Shown in pieces: positions 49,030 to 57,329 of a stretch of 64,000 bases of DNA. Below the pieces are notes generated by a model. It did no database searches, was not told the DNA's origin, and saw only the letters and a list, made by a program, of their open reading frames with translations. Position 1 is the stretch's first letter; every line of letters begins with the position of its first letter. Source of the DNA: DASXHD01 sp036488725 (GTDB taxonomy: Bacteria > Myxococcota_A > Polyangia > Polyangiales > Polyangiaceae); the NCBI GenBank assembly GCA_036488725.1, contig DASXHD010000139.1, positions 62,001 to 126,000 of the forward strand, written 5' to 3'. The translations under genes and the position numbers were made by a program.

Positions 49030-50436
49030 ATGGAGAATCAAACGCGAGGCACGTTGAGCACCGGCGCCTTGCTCGATGGCCGTTACGAGCTGCGCCGCGT
49101 CTTGGGTCAAGGGTCCGAGGGCACGGTCTTCGAGGCCATTCACCGTTTCACCGGCCAGCGTCACGCCGTCAAGGTCGCGACGTCGCAGATCCCCGAGGGC
49201 CGGGACTGGAAGCGCGTGCGGCTCCTCCGCGAAGCGCGGGCGCTCGGCCAGATTCGCCATCCGAACATCGTCGCCATCACCGACGCGGGCGTCTCCGAGG
49301 GCTTTCCCTTCGTCGCGATGGAGCTCCTCGAGGGGCGCTCGCTCGAAGGTCTGCTCGCGACGCGCGGCCGCTTCGCCATCGCCGACGCGGTCGGCGCGGC
49401 CCTCCAGATTTGCGACGCGCTCGCCGCGGCGCACACCGTGGGCGTTCTCCACCGCGACGTGAAGCCGGGCAACGTGATCGTCGTCCGCAACCTCGAAGCG
49501 CTCGAGCTCGTGAAGCTCGTCGACTTCGGCACGTCGAAGCCGACCGACCCGGGCGCCGAGAAGATGACCGCGCCGGGAATGCTCGTCGGCACACCGTCGT
49601 ACATGGCGCCCGAGCAACTCCTCGCGCAGGACGTCGACGAAGGCGCCGACATCTACGCCGTCGGCGCGATGCTCTTCGAGTGTCTCACCGGCGCGGTGCC
49701 GTACGAAGGCGCGTACCCGAAAGTTTTGATGGCCGCGTGCAGCCCCGCGGCGCCGCCGTCGGTGCGTTTGGTTCGGCCGCAAGTCGAAGCCACGCTCGAC
49801 GCGGTCATCCTGCGCGCCCTCGCGAAGAAGCGCGAGGACCGTTACGGCACGGTGGGCGAGCTCGCGAGCGCGCTCCGCATCGCGTGCCCCGAGGCCGACG
49901 GCAAGACGCGTCTCCTCGCCGAGCAAGCTCCCGCCCAGCCGCGCCGCCGATTCAACCGCGCGCCGTACCGCACGCCCGTTCGCGTGCTCTCGCGGTGGGG
50001 CGAGGTCGACGGTCGCTGCGAGGACATCTCGGAGGGCGGCATGTTGCTCCTCTCCGACCAAGCGTGCGAGCCGAACGAAGAAGTGCAAGTGCGATTCGCG
50101 CTCCCGATCGAAGGCCGCGTCGCCGTCTGCAAGGCGCGCGTCCAGTGGGTGCGCGCGCGACCGGATCGTCCGTACGCGTCGCAGGCCATCGGCCTCGAGT
50201 TCCTCGATGCATCGCGCGAGCTCCGCGCGTCGCTCTCGCGCTACGTCGCGCTCATGACCGGCGAGCTCAAGGAGCCGGCCGAGCCCGTCCCGCCGTCGCG
50301 CCGCACGCCCGCGCAATCCGGTCAGATGCCGGCCGCCGGATCCGCCGAAGGCGGGACGGCGCGAGCACCGTACGCGAAGTCGACGTCGGCCGAGTCGCCC
50401 GCCGCCATCCACGCTCAACGCATCGTCGTTCGGTGA
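49030..50436 (+). CDS. Ser/Thr protein kinase fused to a PilZ domain
   Basis: A 468-residue cytosolic protein with no membrane segment. The kinase spans residues 18-280: glycine loop GQGSEGTV, ATP lysine in AVKVA, HRDVKPGN near 143, DFGTSK near 165 and MAPEQ near 195. Residues 303-415 are a PilZ domain with RRRFNR (RxxxR) and EDISEGGMLLL (DxSxxG), the two cyclic di-GMP contacts. A Pro/Ser/Ala-rich tail ends the protein. The start has a strong AGGAGG upstream. Binding of cyclic di-GMP could control phosphorylation, or the PilZ part could localise the kinase. It heads an operon with an OmpA/TSP3 protein and a Cys-rich lipoprotein. Confidence 0.94.
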   Translation: MENQTRGTLSTGALLDGRYELRRVLGQGSEGTVFEAIHRFTGQRHAVKVATSQIPEGRDWKRVRLLREARALGQIRHPNIVAITDAGVSEGFPFVAMELLEGRSLEGLLATRGRFAIADAVGAALQICDALAAAHTVGVLHRDVKPGNVIVVRNLEALELVKLVDFGTSKPTDPGAEKMTAPGMLVGTPSYMAPEQLLAQDVDEGADIYAVGAMLFECLTGAVPYEGAYPKVLMAACSPAAPPSVRLVRPQVEATLDAVILRALAKKREDRYGTVGELASALRIACPEADGKTRLLAEQAPAQPRRRFNRAPYRTPVRVLSRWGEVDGRCEDISEGGMLLLSDQACEPNEEVQVRFALPIEGRVAVCKARVQWVRARPDRPYASQAIGLEFLDASRELRASLSRYVALMTGELKEPAEPVPPSRRTPAQSGQMPAAGSAEGGTARAPYAKSTSAESPAAIHAQRIVVR

Positions 50437-50440
50437 TGCC

Positions 50441-51559
50441 ATGCGAACCCGAACCATCACCATCGCGAGCGCGCTCCTGGCGACGCTCGCAGGATCGGCG
50501 CGCGCAGAAGGGCCGTTTTTCCACGCGAGGGCGAGCGCAGGTCACGCCCTCACCGAGCCGCAAGCGAGCGAGCTCGGTTGGGGCGGAGGCGGCGCGCTCG
50601 TGCTCGACGTGCCCATCGGAAAGTACTTCGGCCTCGAGCTAGGCGGCGCGGCGCTCGCGCTCTCGCAAGGCGAGGCTCCGTCGAACCCGGCGTTCGCGCA
50701 GCGCCAAGCCGGCACCGTGTTCGGCGTGACGGGCGGCGTTCGCTTCTCGCTCGGTCACGCGTGGATCGACGGCGCCGGCGGCGTCGCGGCGACCGGAAAC
50801 GGCGCGCAGCCGATGGTGCAAGTCAACCTCGGCTACGACTTTCACGCGCGCGGTCGTTGGTACGCCGGACCGTTCGTCGGCTACACGCAAATCGCCGATC
50901 TCGGCGACACGCTGCGCCCCGGCGACGCGCGGGTTCTTCTCCTCGGATTCCAGATTTCGTTCGGCGAAAAGAGCGACGTGAAGCCGCCGGTCTTTCTCGC
51001 GAAGGCCGCGCCGCCCCCGCACGTTGCGCCGGCGAAGCTGCCGAGCGATCGCGACGGCGACGGCGTGGTCGACGCGGAGGACGCGTGCCCCGACGTCTTC
51101 GGCGTGCCGACGCCCGCGGAGCCCTCGACCAACGGCTGCCCGCCCACGACCCTCAAGCTCACCGGCGACCGCATCGAGCTGCCCGATCGCATCTACTTCG
51201 ACTTCGACAGCCCGAGCGTGAAGGCCATGAGCCTGCCGCTCCTCCGACAAATTGCAGAATACATCCAAGCGCGCGGCGACATCGAGCAAGTCGACGTCGA
51301 CGGCTACGCCGACCAAATCGGCACCGAGGAATACAACGTCGAGCTCTCGCGCCTTCGCGCGGAGAACGTCAAATCCTGGCTGATTCAGTACGGCGTCGGC
51401 TCGCGCCTCGTCACGCACGGCTTCGGCGACACGAACCCGCGCGTGCACGGCAAGACGATCGACCAGCTCCGCGAAAATCGTCGCGTCGAGTTCTACGTGC
51501 AGCGAAGCACGGATGCAGCCTTTCATCTCGATGGAGAAGCCCATGCGTCGAATCCTTGA
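50441..51559 (+). CDS. OmpA family protein with TSP3 calcium repeat
   Basis: A 372-residue outer-membrane protein with signal peptide ending SARAE. Residues 25-180 form a small beta barrel (ALVLDVPIGKYFGLELGG, GVTGGVRFSLGHAWIDG, YAGPFVGYTQIADLG). Near residue 205 a thrombospondin type 3 repeat, DRDGDGVVDAEDACPD, gives a calcium-binding hinge. Residues 245-360 are the OmpA domain: IYFDFDSPSVKAMSLPLL, VDGYADQIGTEEYNVELSRLRAENV and LRENRRVEFYV. It links the outer membrane to peptidoglycan. It starts 4 bases after the kinase-PilZ stop, and its 3' end overlaps the lipoprotein gene by 17 bases. Confidence 0.93.
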   Translation: MRTRTITIASALLATLAGSARAEGPFFHARASAGHALTEPQASELGWGGGGALVLDVPIGKYFGLELGGAALALSQGEAPSNPAFAQRQAGTVFGVTGGVRFSLGHAWIDGAGGVAATGNGAQPMVQVNLGYDFHARGRWYAGPFVGYTQIADLGDTLRPGDARVLLLGFQISFGEKSDVKPPVFLAKAAPPPHVAPAKLPSDRDGDGVVDAEDACPDVFGVPTPAEPSTNGCPPTTLKLTGDRIELPDRIYFDFDSPSVKAMSLPLLRQIAEYIQARGDIEQVDVDGYADQIGTEEYNVELSRLRAENVKSWLIQYGVGSRLVTHGFGDTNPRVHGKTIDQLRENRRVEFYVQRSTDAAFHLDGEAHASNP

Positions 51560-52607
51560 ATTGATTCCCTTCGCGCTCCTCGCGGCGTGCGCCGACGTGA
51601 ACTCGGTCGTCGGCGGCGCTTGCGCCGAGGGTTACGTCGAGCAGGGCAACGCGTGCGTGCTCGCTCCGCTCGCGACCGGCAGCGGCGACGCCGGCGCGCC
51701 CAACGCCGACGCCGGCAGCGGCGACACCGACGGCGGCGGCAGCGACCGCTCGCGCGACGGCGGCGCGCAGACCGGCAGCGACGCATCGTCGACGACGTCG
51801 ACCTCGACGGCCATCGACCCGTCGAATCTCTGCACGCCGCCCGAGATCGTCTGCGGCGGCGTCTGCGTCGACACTTCGAGCGACCCGAACAACTGCGGCT
51901 CGTGCGGCAAAGTGTGTCCCTCGAACGCGTGCGTCGCGGGAAAATGTGTGGGCTCGGCGCCCGGGCACGTCGTCGTCATCGGTCACGACTACGAGACTTC
52001 GCCGACCGTGTTCTCCTCGCAGGCGCGCGTCCTCACCAACGCGACGCTCCTCCCCGCGTCGAACCCGCTTCGCGTGATGAGCTACGAAGAGTTCGCCGAC
52101 GCGCCCGCGGTGCAGAACGCGGAGGGCCTCGTCACGGCCGAAGCGAAGCAGCTCGGTCGAACCGTGTCGTTCGCTTCGGTCGGCGCTTCGTCGACGGTCT
52201 CGAGCACGCTCGATCAAAACGCGTTCGACGTGCTCCTCGTGCACGATCAACGACGCGCGCCGTCCGGGACGCTCGCGACGATCGGGTCCGCGTGGCAAGC
52301 GGACGGACACGTCGCCGCCTTCTTGCACGCCGGCGGCGTCGTCATCGTGCTGACCGGCGGCGGCGGCACCGGCGAAATGCCGGCGCTCGCGAGCAACGCC
52401 GGCTTGCTCGACGTGACCGCGCAAACCGCGATCACCGGATCGCTCACGGTGCTCGCGCCCGCCGACGCGATCGGGTCGGGCGTCGTCAGCCCGTACGTGC
52501 CGAAGCCGAGCACGGTCACCCTCGACACCGAAGCGAACGGCGGCGACGTCGTTTGGGTCGTCGCGCAGAACGGCGCGCCGGTGGTCGTTCACAAAGTCAT
52601 GCCGTGA
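51543..52607 (+). CDS. Cys-rich lipoprotein with DUF-type C-terminal domain
   Basis: A 354-residue lipoprotein with lipobox LLAAC; the start is the ATG of this signal, after two earlier in-frame ATGs inside the OmpA gene. A CAEGYVEQGNAC motif and an Asp/Gly/Ser tether follow. At residues 95-140 is the myxobacterial module CGGVCVDTSSDPNNCGSCGKVC, with CVAGKC after it. The C-terminal 210 residues resemble an alpha/beta domain with VVVIGHDYE, FDVLLVHDQRRAP and HVAAFLHAGGVVIVLTGG; this recalls class I glutamine amidotransferase-like or ThuA-like folds, but no catalytic Cys nucleophile is evident. It ends an operon with the kinase-PilZ and OmpA genes, closed by a strong terminator. Confidence 0.85.
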   Translation: MRRILELIPFALLAACADVNSVVGGACAEGYVEQGNACVLAPLATGSGDAGAPNADAGSGDTDGGGSDRSRDGGAQTGSDASSTTSTSTAIDPSNLCTPPEIVCGGVCVDTSSDPNNCGSCGKVCPSNACVAGKCVGSAPGHVVVIGHDYETSPTVFSSQARVLTNATLLPASNPLRVMSYEEFADAPAVQNAEGLVTAEAKQLGRTVSFASVGASSTVSSTLDQNAFDVLLVHDQRRAPSGTLATIGSAWQADGHVAAFLHAGGVVIVLTGGGGTGEMPALASNAGLLDVTAQTAITGSLTVLAPADAIGSGVVSPYVPKPSTVTLDTEANGGDVVWVVAQNGAPVVVHKVMP

Positions 52608-52621
52608 TGGTCACGGCTGTG

Positions 52622-52678
52622 CTCCCCACGAACGGCGCGGTCTCACCCTCCCGCGCCGTTCGTCGGGGAGATTTTTTT
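52622..52678 (+). terminator. Strong intrinsic terminator
   Basis: CTCCCC plus ACGAACGGCGCGG pairs with CCGCGCCGTTCGT plus GGGGAG: 19 bp with a single bulged C and a 10-base loop. An ATTTTTTT run follows at once. It lies 14 bases after the lipoprotein stop and ends the kinase-PilZ/OmpA/lipoprotein operon. It is the best intrinsic terminator in the window. Confidence 0.92.
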
Positions 52679-53289
52679 CAGCGGTAAGGCCCGACGACGA
52701 TCGACTGCGTGCGCGTGCGGCGCATCTGGCCGATCTGAATCGCCGCGCCGATCGCGCACGGCACGATGAGCACGAACGTTCGCGCGGCGAGCGACGCCGA
52801 CGCGGCGAGCGCCCAGCCGGCGACGCACGCGAGCTCGGGCGAGCGCCGATGGAGCGCGCGCGCGGCCACGCCGAACGCAGCGAAGACCGCGCCGACGACG
52901 AGACCGACGATCGCACCGAGGACGACGCCGCCGGCTCCGCCGAGATCGATGCCCACGAACGAGAGGGCGGCCGTGGGACGGTCGGCGTAGATGCTTTGCT
53001 CGGTCACCAAGCCGACGCAGCCTCCGGCGACGGAGCAAAGAACCGCGACCATCGGCGCGAAGCCGTGCTGCATACGCGAGGTGCGGCCGACGATCAGCGC
53101 GGCGAGAACGAGCACCGCCACGGTGCACGCGCGAATCGCCGTGGGAGAGAGCGTGCCCACGCCGCACATCTCGGCGACGAGTCGTGCGCTCGCGACCGCG
53201 AAGAGCGTGAGCGCGCAAACGAGGTGGGCTCTGCGATTGGAGAGCGCGTGCACGAAGGGTCGACCGTGGGCCACGAGAAAAGTTCCCAC
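52678..53289 (-). CDS. Multi-pass membrane protein of unknown function
   Basis: A 203-residue protein with about five hydrophobic segments, near residues 22-42, 50-68, 78-98, 115-142 and 155-175. Several Gly/Ala-rich stretches (GIDLGGAGGVVLGAIVGLVVGAVFAAFG) suggest tight helix packing. No family is recognised. It has no visible Shine-Dalgarno. It lies 33 bases downstream of the large hydrolase/ligase gene on the same strand, and its stop codon touches the T-run of the terminator that serves the opposite strand. Confidence 0.68.
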   Translation of the reverse strand: MGTFLVAHGRPFVHALSNRRAHLVCALTLFAVASARLVAEMCGVGTLSPTAIRACTVAVLVLAALIVGRTSRMQHGFAPMVAVLCSVAGGCVGLVTEQSIYADRPTAALSFVGIDLGGAGGVVLGAIVGLVVGAVFAAFGVAARALHRRSPELACVAGWALAASASLAARTFVLIVPCAIGAAIQIGQMRRTRTQSIVVGPYR

Positions 53290-53322
53290 ATGGAGAACGC
53301 GCGCGCACGCGCTGCGCTTCCG

Positions 53323-56088
53323 TCAGCGCCGCTGATATCTCAGGACGCGCGGATCCGAGCGGGTTCGCGGGAGCTCGGATTTCTTGGGGCGAAAGCCTTC
53401 GGTGAGCGGGCTCGAATCCACGCGCACCGCGACGCGCGGCTGGTCGCGTTCGGCGAGCGCGGCTTCGACTCGCTCGGGCGCGACGTCGCCGACGTACGCG
53501 AGCCAAACTTCGCCGCGCACGCCGTAGGCCGCCGCGACGTCGACGTCGAGCTCTTCGTAGAACGTGTCCTCGATCGCGCGCGTCGAGACCTCGCCGACGA
53601 ACCCGGAGAGCGAATCGACGAACCAGTAGTCTCCATCCTCGTCGCGACGGACGACGTCGCCGGTGACGACCCACTCGTCGTCCGCTCGAATGGCGAGCAG
53701 ACCCTGATGGCCGGTCTCGGCGAAGACGACGTTGCCGTCGCCGTCGCGCACGGCGGTTTTTTTCGAGAGGTCGACGCGCGCGACGTCGATCGGATCGCTT
53801 CCCGGCAGCACGCGGCCGAGCGCGCCGGGCTTCTTGCCGTCGACGTTGGCGAGGATCGCGCGGTGCGTCGTGCCTGCGTAGAATTCCATCGTGCGGACGC
53901 CGAGGCGCTCGCCGAGCTTGCGCGCGAGATCGCCGCGCATGCCGCTCCCGGCGAAGAGTCGAAGCGGAAGCGAGCGGCCGAGGTTCCTGCGCAAGAGAGG
54001 CCGCAGCATGTCGCCGGCGTAGAAGACGAGCGTCGCGCCCGTACGACGGATCTCGCTCTCGAAACGATCGGGATCGAAGCGTTCGGCGAGCGCGAGACGC
54101 GCGCCGGACGCGAGAGCCGAGCCGACGCTCGCCATGAGGCTCGTCGGGTGATGCAATGGGATGCAGCAGAACACGGTGTCGCTCGGCTTGATGGTGCACG
54201 CCGCGGCGGCGCCGAGCGCCGAGAGCGCGTAGCGATGGTTGGTGACCGGCGCGGCACGAAGCTCGACGTCGTTGGATGGTCTCAAAAAGACGAGCGCGAG
54301 ATCGCGCGCGAGGCCCGCGTTCGGAACGAAGTCGTGCGGGAGCTCGACGGCCGCGGGATCGATCGCTTCCATGTCGACGAGGCCGTGCGCGAGCGTGCGG
54401 GAGGACCCGCCGCCGCCGAGCACGAGCACACTCCGCTCGAGCGCGGCGTGGACGCGCGCGGCGTTTTCGGGATCCGACGCGACGTGACGAACGTCTTCGC
54501 GCTCGGCCGCGACGCGGAGCGCGGACGCGGAGGCGTCCGGCGGCGCGATGACCGCGACCGCGCCGAGTCGGCTGAGCGCGGTCGTCATCGACAAGAAGCT
54601 CGGCCGCGAGCCCATCACGACGAGCACGCGCTCGCCGGGCCGAACGCCGCACGCGAAGAGCCCGCGCATCACGTGGGTGACGCGCACGTCGGCGTCGCGA
54701 TACGAAAACGCGCGGCCGTTCCACAAAAAGAACGTCGCGTCGGGCGACTCGGCGGCGCGTTCGGCGAGCTCGAGCGCCGCGCTGAGCTTCGTCTCCGGGG
54801 CGATGCGCGCGAGCTTGCGGAGGCGCGGCTCTTGGTAGCGAATCGCGTCGAGCGCGTCCGACGCTTCGGCGGCGACGTCGCCGAGACGCGTCCACGCGGC
54901 GCGCGCCGATTTCGTCGCCGCGTCCAGCAAGAGCTCGAGATCGCTTTCGCTCGGCGCGCCCGCGTCCGCGTCGATCGCGTGAACGCTCGGCGCCGGAGCG
55001 CGGAGCGCGGCGGGCTCTTCGGCGCGGCCGTCGCGCCAGAGGATCCATTCGGCGACGATCGGCCACGTCTGCACCATCGCGTGGCTCCCGACGACGAGCC
55101 CGAAGTGACCCGCGCGCACGGTGACCATCGACACTTCGGCGCGCGGCGCCGCGTCCACGATCGCGCGAACCGTCTCGGGTCGCGCGATGTCGTCGGTCGA
55201 ACCCACGAACGCGAGGATGGGTTTGTCGATGTCGGCGAGCGTCACCGTGCGCCCGTCGATGACGAAGCCGCCCGAGAGCATGCGGTTGTGAACGATGAAG
55301 TCGTCGAGAAAAACGCGCAGCGCGGGCCCCGGCCACGCGACGAAGCCTTCGCCGCCGAGGAACTTGCGACGCGCCTCGCGCCGCACGAGCGCGCTCCGAT
55401 CGTGGAGCGTGCGCAAAAATTCGATGCGCTGTTGGATCTCTTTGCGCCCGCTCAAGAGCTTGAATCCGGTGCTCGTGAGCGCGCCGGGGAGGCCCTCGAT
55501 GCGCGCGGCGATCGACGAGAGCGCCGGCTCCACGAGCTCGACGATCGCGCCGGTCACGTCGCGACGCACGTTCGGCAGGCCCCGGTGCAAATCGACCGGG
55601 CTCCCGAAGGTGACGACCGACGCGACGCCGTCTCCGCGTCGCAGCGCCGCGGTTTGGTACGCGAACATGCCGCCTTGCGAGTAGCCGCACAAGTGCACGT
55701 CGCGTCCGGTCGTCTCGCGGATCGCGTCGATGCACGCGGAGACCGCGCGCACGTGATCGTCGAGCGTGCGACGCATGCCGCCCTCTTCGCGCTCGGGCGC
55801 GCCGAAATCGACGACGAACGGCGCGATGCCGCGCGACGCGAGGAGCGACGCAGCCGACACGTCCGGCGCGATGTCGTAGACGTCGGCGGTCACCATGAGC
55901 GGCGGGATGAGCAAAACGACCGACTCGGGCGACGCGAGGTCGCCGTAGCGACGGAGGCGGTGGTTTTTGCCCTCGTGGACGATTTGGTACGAGCCGCCGT
56001 AGGGCGCGGCGAGGCGACCGAAGCGCACGATCTCGAGCGCGTTGCGCGCGCCGGCGCGCGTCCGAGCCAAGGTTCGTTTGAGGCTCAT
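53323..56088 (-). CDS. Fusion of PhaC-like alpha/beta hydrolase and AMP-binding acyl ligase
   Basis: A 921-residue two-domain protein. Residues 35-370 are an alpha/beta hydrolase of the PhaC/PhbC type (LLIPPLMVTADVYDIAP, FVVDFGAPE, lipase box GYSQGG with Ser 137, and a final His in AGHFGLVVGSHA). PHA synthases use Cys at the box; Ser here favours a hydrolase or acyltransferase. Residues 430-921 are an AMP-forming ligase: SYRDADVRVTHVMRGLFACGV, GTTH-type core YAGTTHRA and GDVVRRDEDGDYWF, with a C-terminal Lys-rich PKKSELPR. The usual phosphate loop TSGTTGxPK is degenerate. The plan resembles long mycobacterial acyl-CoA synthetases with an N-terminal hydrolase. It overlaps the reductase gene upstream by 4 bases. 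Confidence 0.88.
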   Translation of the reverse strand: MSLKRTLARTRAGARNALEIVRFGRLAAPYGGSYQIVHEGKNHRLRRYGDLASPESVVLLIPPLMVTADVYDIAPDVSAASLLASRGIAPFVVDFGAPEREEGGMRRTLDDHVRAVSACIDAIRETTGRDVHLCGYSQGGMFAYQTAALRRGDGVASVVTFGSPVDLHRGLPNVRRDVTGAIVELVEPALSSIAARIEGLPGALTSTGFKLLSGRKEIQQRIEFLRTLHDRSALVRREARRKFLGGEGFVAWPGPALRVFLDDFIVHNRMLSGGFVIDGRTVTLADIDKPILAFVGSTDDIARPETVRAIVDAAPRAEVSMVTVRAGHFGLVVGSHAMVQTWPIVAEWILWRDGRAEEPAALRAPAPSVHAIDADAGAPSESDLELLLDAATKSARAAWTRLGDVAAEASDALDAIRYQEPRLRKLARIAPETKLSAALELAERAAESPDATFFLWNGRAFSYRDADVRVTHVMRGLFACGVRPGERVLVVMGSRPSFLSMTTALSRLGAVAVIAPPDASASALRVAAEREDVRHVASDPENAARVHAALERSVLVLGGGGSSRTLAHGLVDMEAIDPAAVELPHDFVPNAGLARDLALVFLRPSNDVELRAAPVTNHRYALSALGAAAACTIKPSDTVFCCIPLHHPTSLMASVGSALASGARLALAERFDPDRFESEIRRTGATLVFYAGDMLRPLLRRNLGRSLPLRLFAGSGMRGDLARKLGERLGVRTMEFYAGTTHRAILANVDGKKPGALGRVLPGSDPIDVARVDLSKKTAVRDGDGNVVFAETGHQGLLAIRADDEWVVTGDVVRRDEDGDYWFVDSLSGFVGEVSTRAIEDTFYEELDVDVAAAYGVRGEVWLAYVGDVAPERVEAALAERDQPRVAVRVDSSPLTEGFRPKKSELPRTRSDPRVLRYQRR

Positions 56089-57302
56089 GCTCTCGACGCG
56101 TCGAAAGCGATGCCGGCCGCGCGGAGGCGCGCGGTGAGCCCGTCGCCCATGCACGACGCGGGCGTCACCATGCCGCCGTCGCTCTTCACGTCACGGGAGA
56201 GACAGAACGCAGACTCGACGAGCATCTTGGCCGCGCCGGTGTAGCCCGGATCCCCTTGGCCCGAAATGTTGCAGACTGCAACTACTTTGCCCGCATTTTT
56301 CCCTAGGATTCGCACGTGGAACGAGCCGGTCTCGCGTCGCTCCTTGCTCGGGCCTTCGCCGGGCGCCGGGAGAAAACGTTTTGCGAGCGCGCGTGCGGCG
56401 CCGAAACCGAGGATGCGCTCGCCGAGCGCGAGGCCGACGCTCATCGCTTCGGCGCGCACGAAAGCGCGCGAGCCCTTGCCGAGAACGACGCGCTCCTCGT
56501 AACGGAAGTCGCGTCCGTACGGAAAATCGAGCAGCGCGTTCGAGCGGTGGACGACGCGCGAGTTGATCGTGCCCATCGCGAACGGCGCGGTCCACGCGCC
56601 GTCGATCTTCGTCGCGCCGCTCGCGTCGGTCGCGCCGCTTCCGTGGTCGTCGGGCGCGAGCGCGTAGGGATCGTGGAGCATCTCGCGGACGCGCGCGTCG
56701 TTGCTCGCGGCCTCGGAGATCGCGATTGCGCTCGCCGCGGTGCCGCCGCTGAATCCGCCGCGCGCGCGAATGAGCACGAACGTCGCTTCGTCGCACGTTG
56801 CGCCGAGCTCGCGCCGCGCGAATTCTTGCAGCACGAAGACGCCGAGGTCGCTCGGGATCGAATCGAACCCGCAAAACGGCACGAGCCGCGCACCCGAGTC
56901 GCGCGCGCGCTCTTGGTTGCGATCGAGGAGCGCCCGCGCGAACGGGACCTCGCCGGTGATGTCGCAATAATCGGTGCCGTGACGCGCGCACGCGGCGACG
57001 AGCTCGTGGCCGTATTTCGAGAACGGCCCGGCCGTCGTCGCGACGACCGCGGCCTCGGGCACGATGCGATCGAGCGCTGGAACGTCGAGCGCGTCGGCCA
57101 CGCGAATCGGCCAGGCAGCGCAGCGCGCGTCGATCGCGATCAGCGTGTCGCGAAGGGCCTCGAGCTTTTCCGCGCTGCGTCCCCCGAGCGCGACCCGCGC
57201 GTCGGCGTAGCGCGCGGCGAGCCACTCGGCGGCGAGGCGACCCGTGAAACCCGTCGCGCCCCACAAAAGAAGCTCGATCGGACGATCTTCGCGTTTCGGC
57301 AT
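56085..57302 (-). CDS. Saccharopine dehydrogenase-like (trans-acting enoyl reductase family) protein
   Basis: A 405-residue NAD(P)-dependent oxidoreductase. It opens with a Rossmann motif LLWGATGFTGRLAAEWLA at residues 12-29. Family blocks ALGGRSAEKLEAL, TTAGPFSKYGHELVAACARHGTDYCDITGE and VPFCGFDSIPSDLGVF are typical of the SCCPDH and mycobacterial trans-acting enoyl reductase group (Rv2953-like). A Gly-rich C-terminal domain contains SGQGDPGYTGAAKMLVESAF. In mycobacteria such enzymes reduce lipid intermediates during complex lipid assembly. It is coupled by ATGA to the hydrolase/ligase gene. TATACT lies 7 bases before its ATG. Confidence 0.9.
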   Translation of the reverse strand: MPKREDRPIELLLWGATGFTGRLAAEWLAARYADARVALGGRSAEKLEALRDTLIAIDARCAAWPIRVADALDVPALDRIVPEAAVVATTAGPFSKYGHELVAACARHGTDYCDITGEVPFARALLDRNQERARDSGARLVPFCGFDSIPSDLGVFVLQEFARRELGATCDEATFVLIRARGGFSGGTAASAIAISEAASNDARVREMLHDPYALAPDDHGSGATDASGATKIDGAWTAPFAMGTINSRVVHRSNALLDFPYGRDFRYEERVVLGKGSRAFVRAEAMSVGLALGERILGFGAARALAKRFLPAPGEGPSKERRETGSFHVRILGKNAGKVVAVCNISGQGDPGYTGAAKMLVESAFCLSRDVKSDGGMVTPASCMGDGLTARLRAAGIAFDASRA

Positions 57303-57309
57303 CGGCGGC

Positions 57310-57317
57310 AGTATAGA
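57310..57317. promoter_or_regulatory. Shared divergent -10 region (TATACT / TATAGA)
   Basis: The eight bases AGTATAGA read TATACT leftwards, 7 bases before the enoyl-reductase-like ATG, and TATAGA rightwards, 12 bases before the flavoprotein ATG. Only 27 bases separate the two start codons, so the divergent promoters must overlap. Confidence 0.5.
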
Positions 57318-57329
57318 GACTGGCGCGCG

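Noticed and set aside
52849..56244. A very long plus-strand frame opposite the hydrolase/ligase fusion.
   Set aside because: Composition is Arg/Glu/Asp-biased with no motif, whereas the minus strand carries complete domains.
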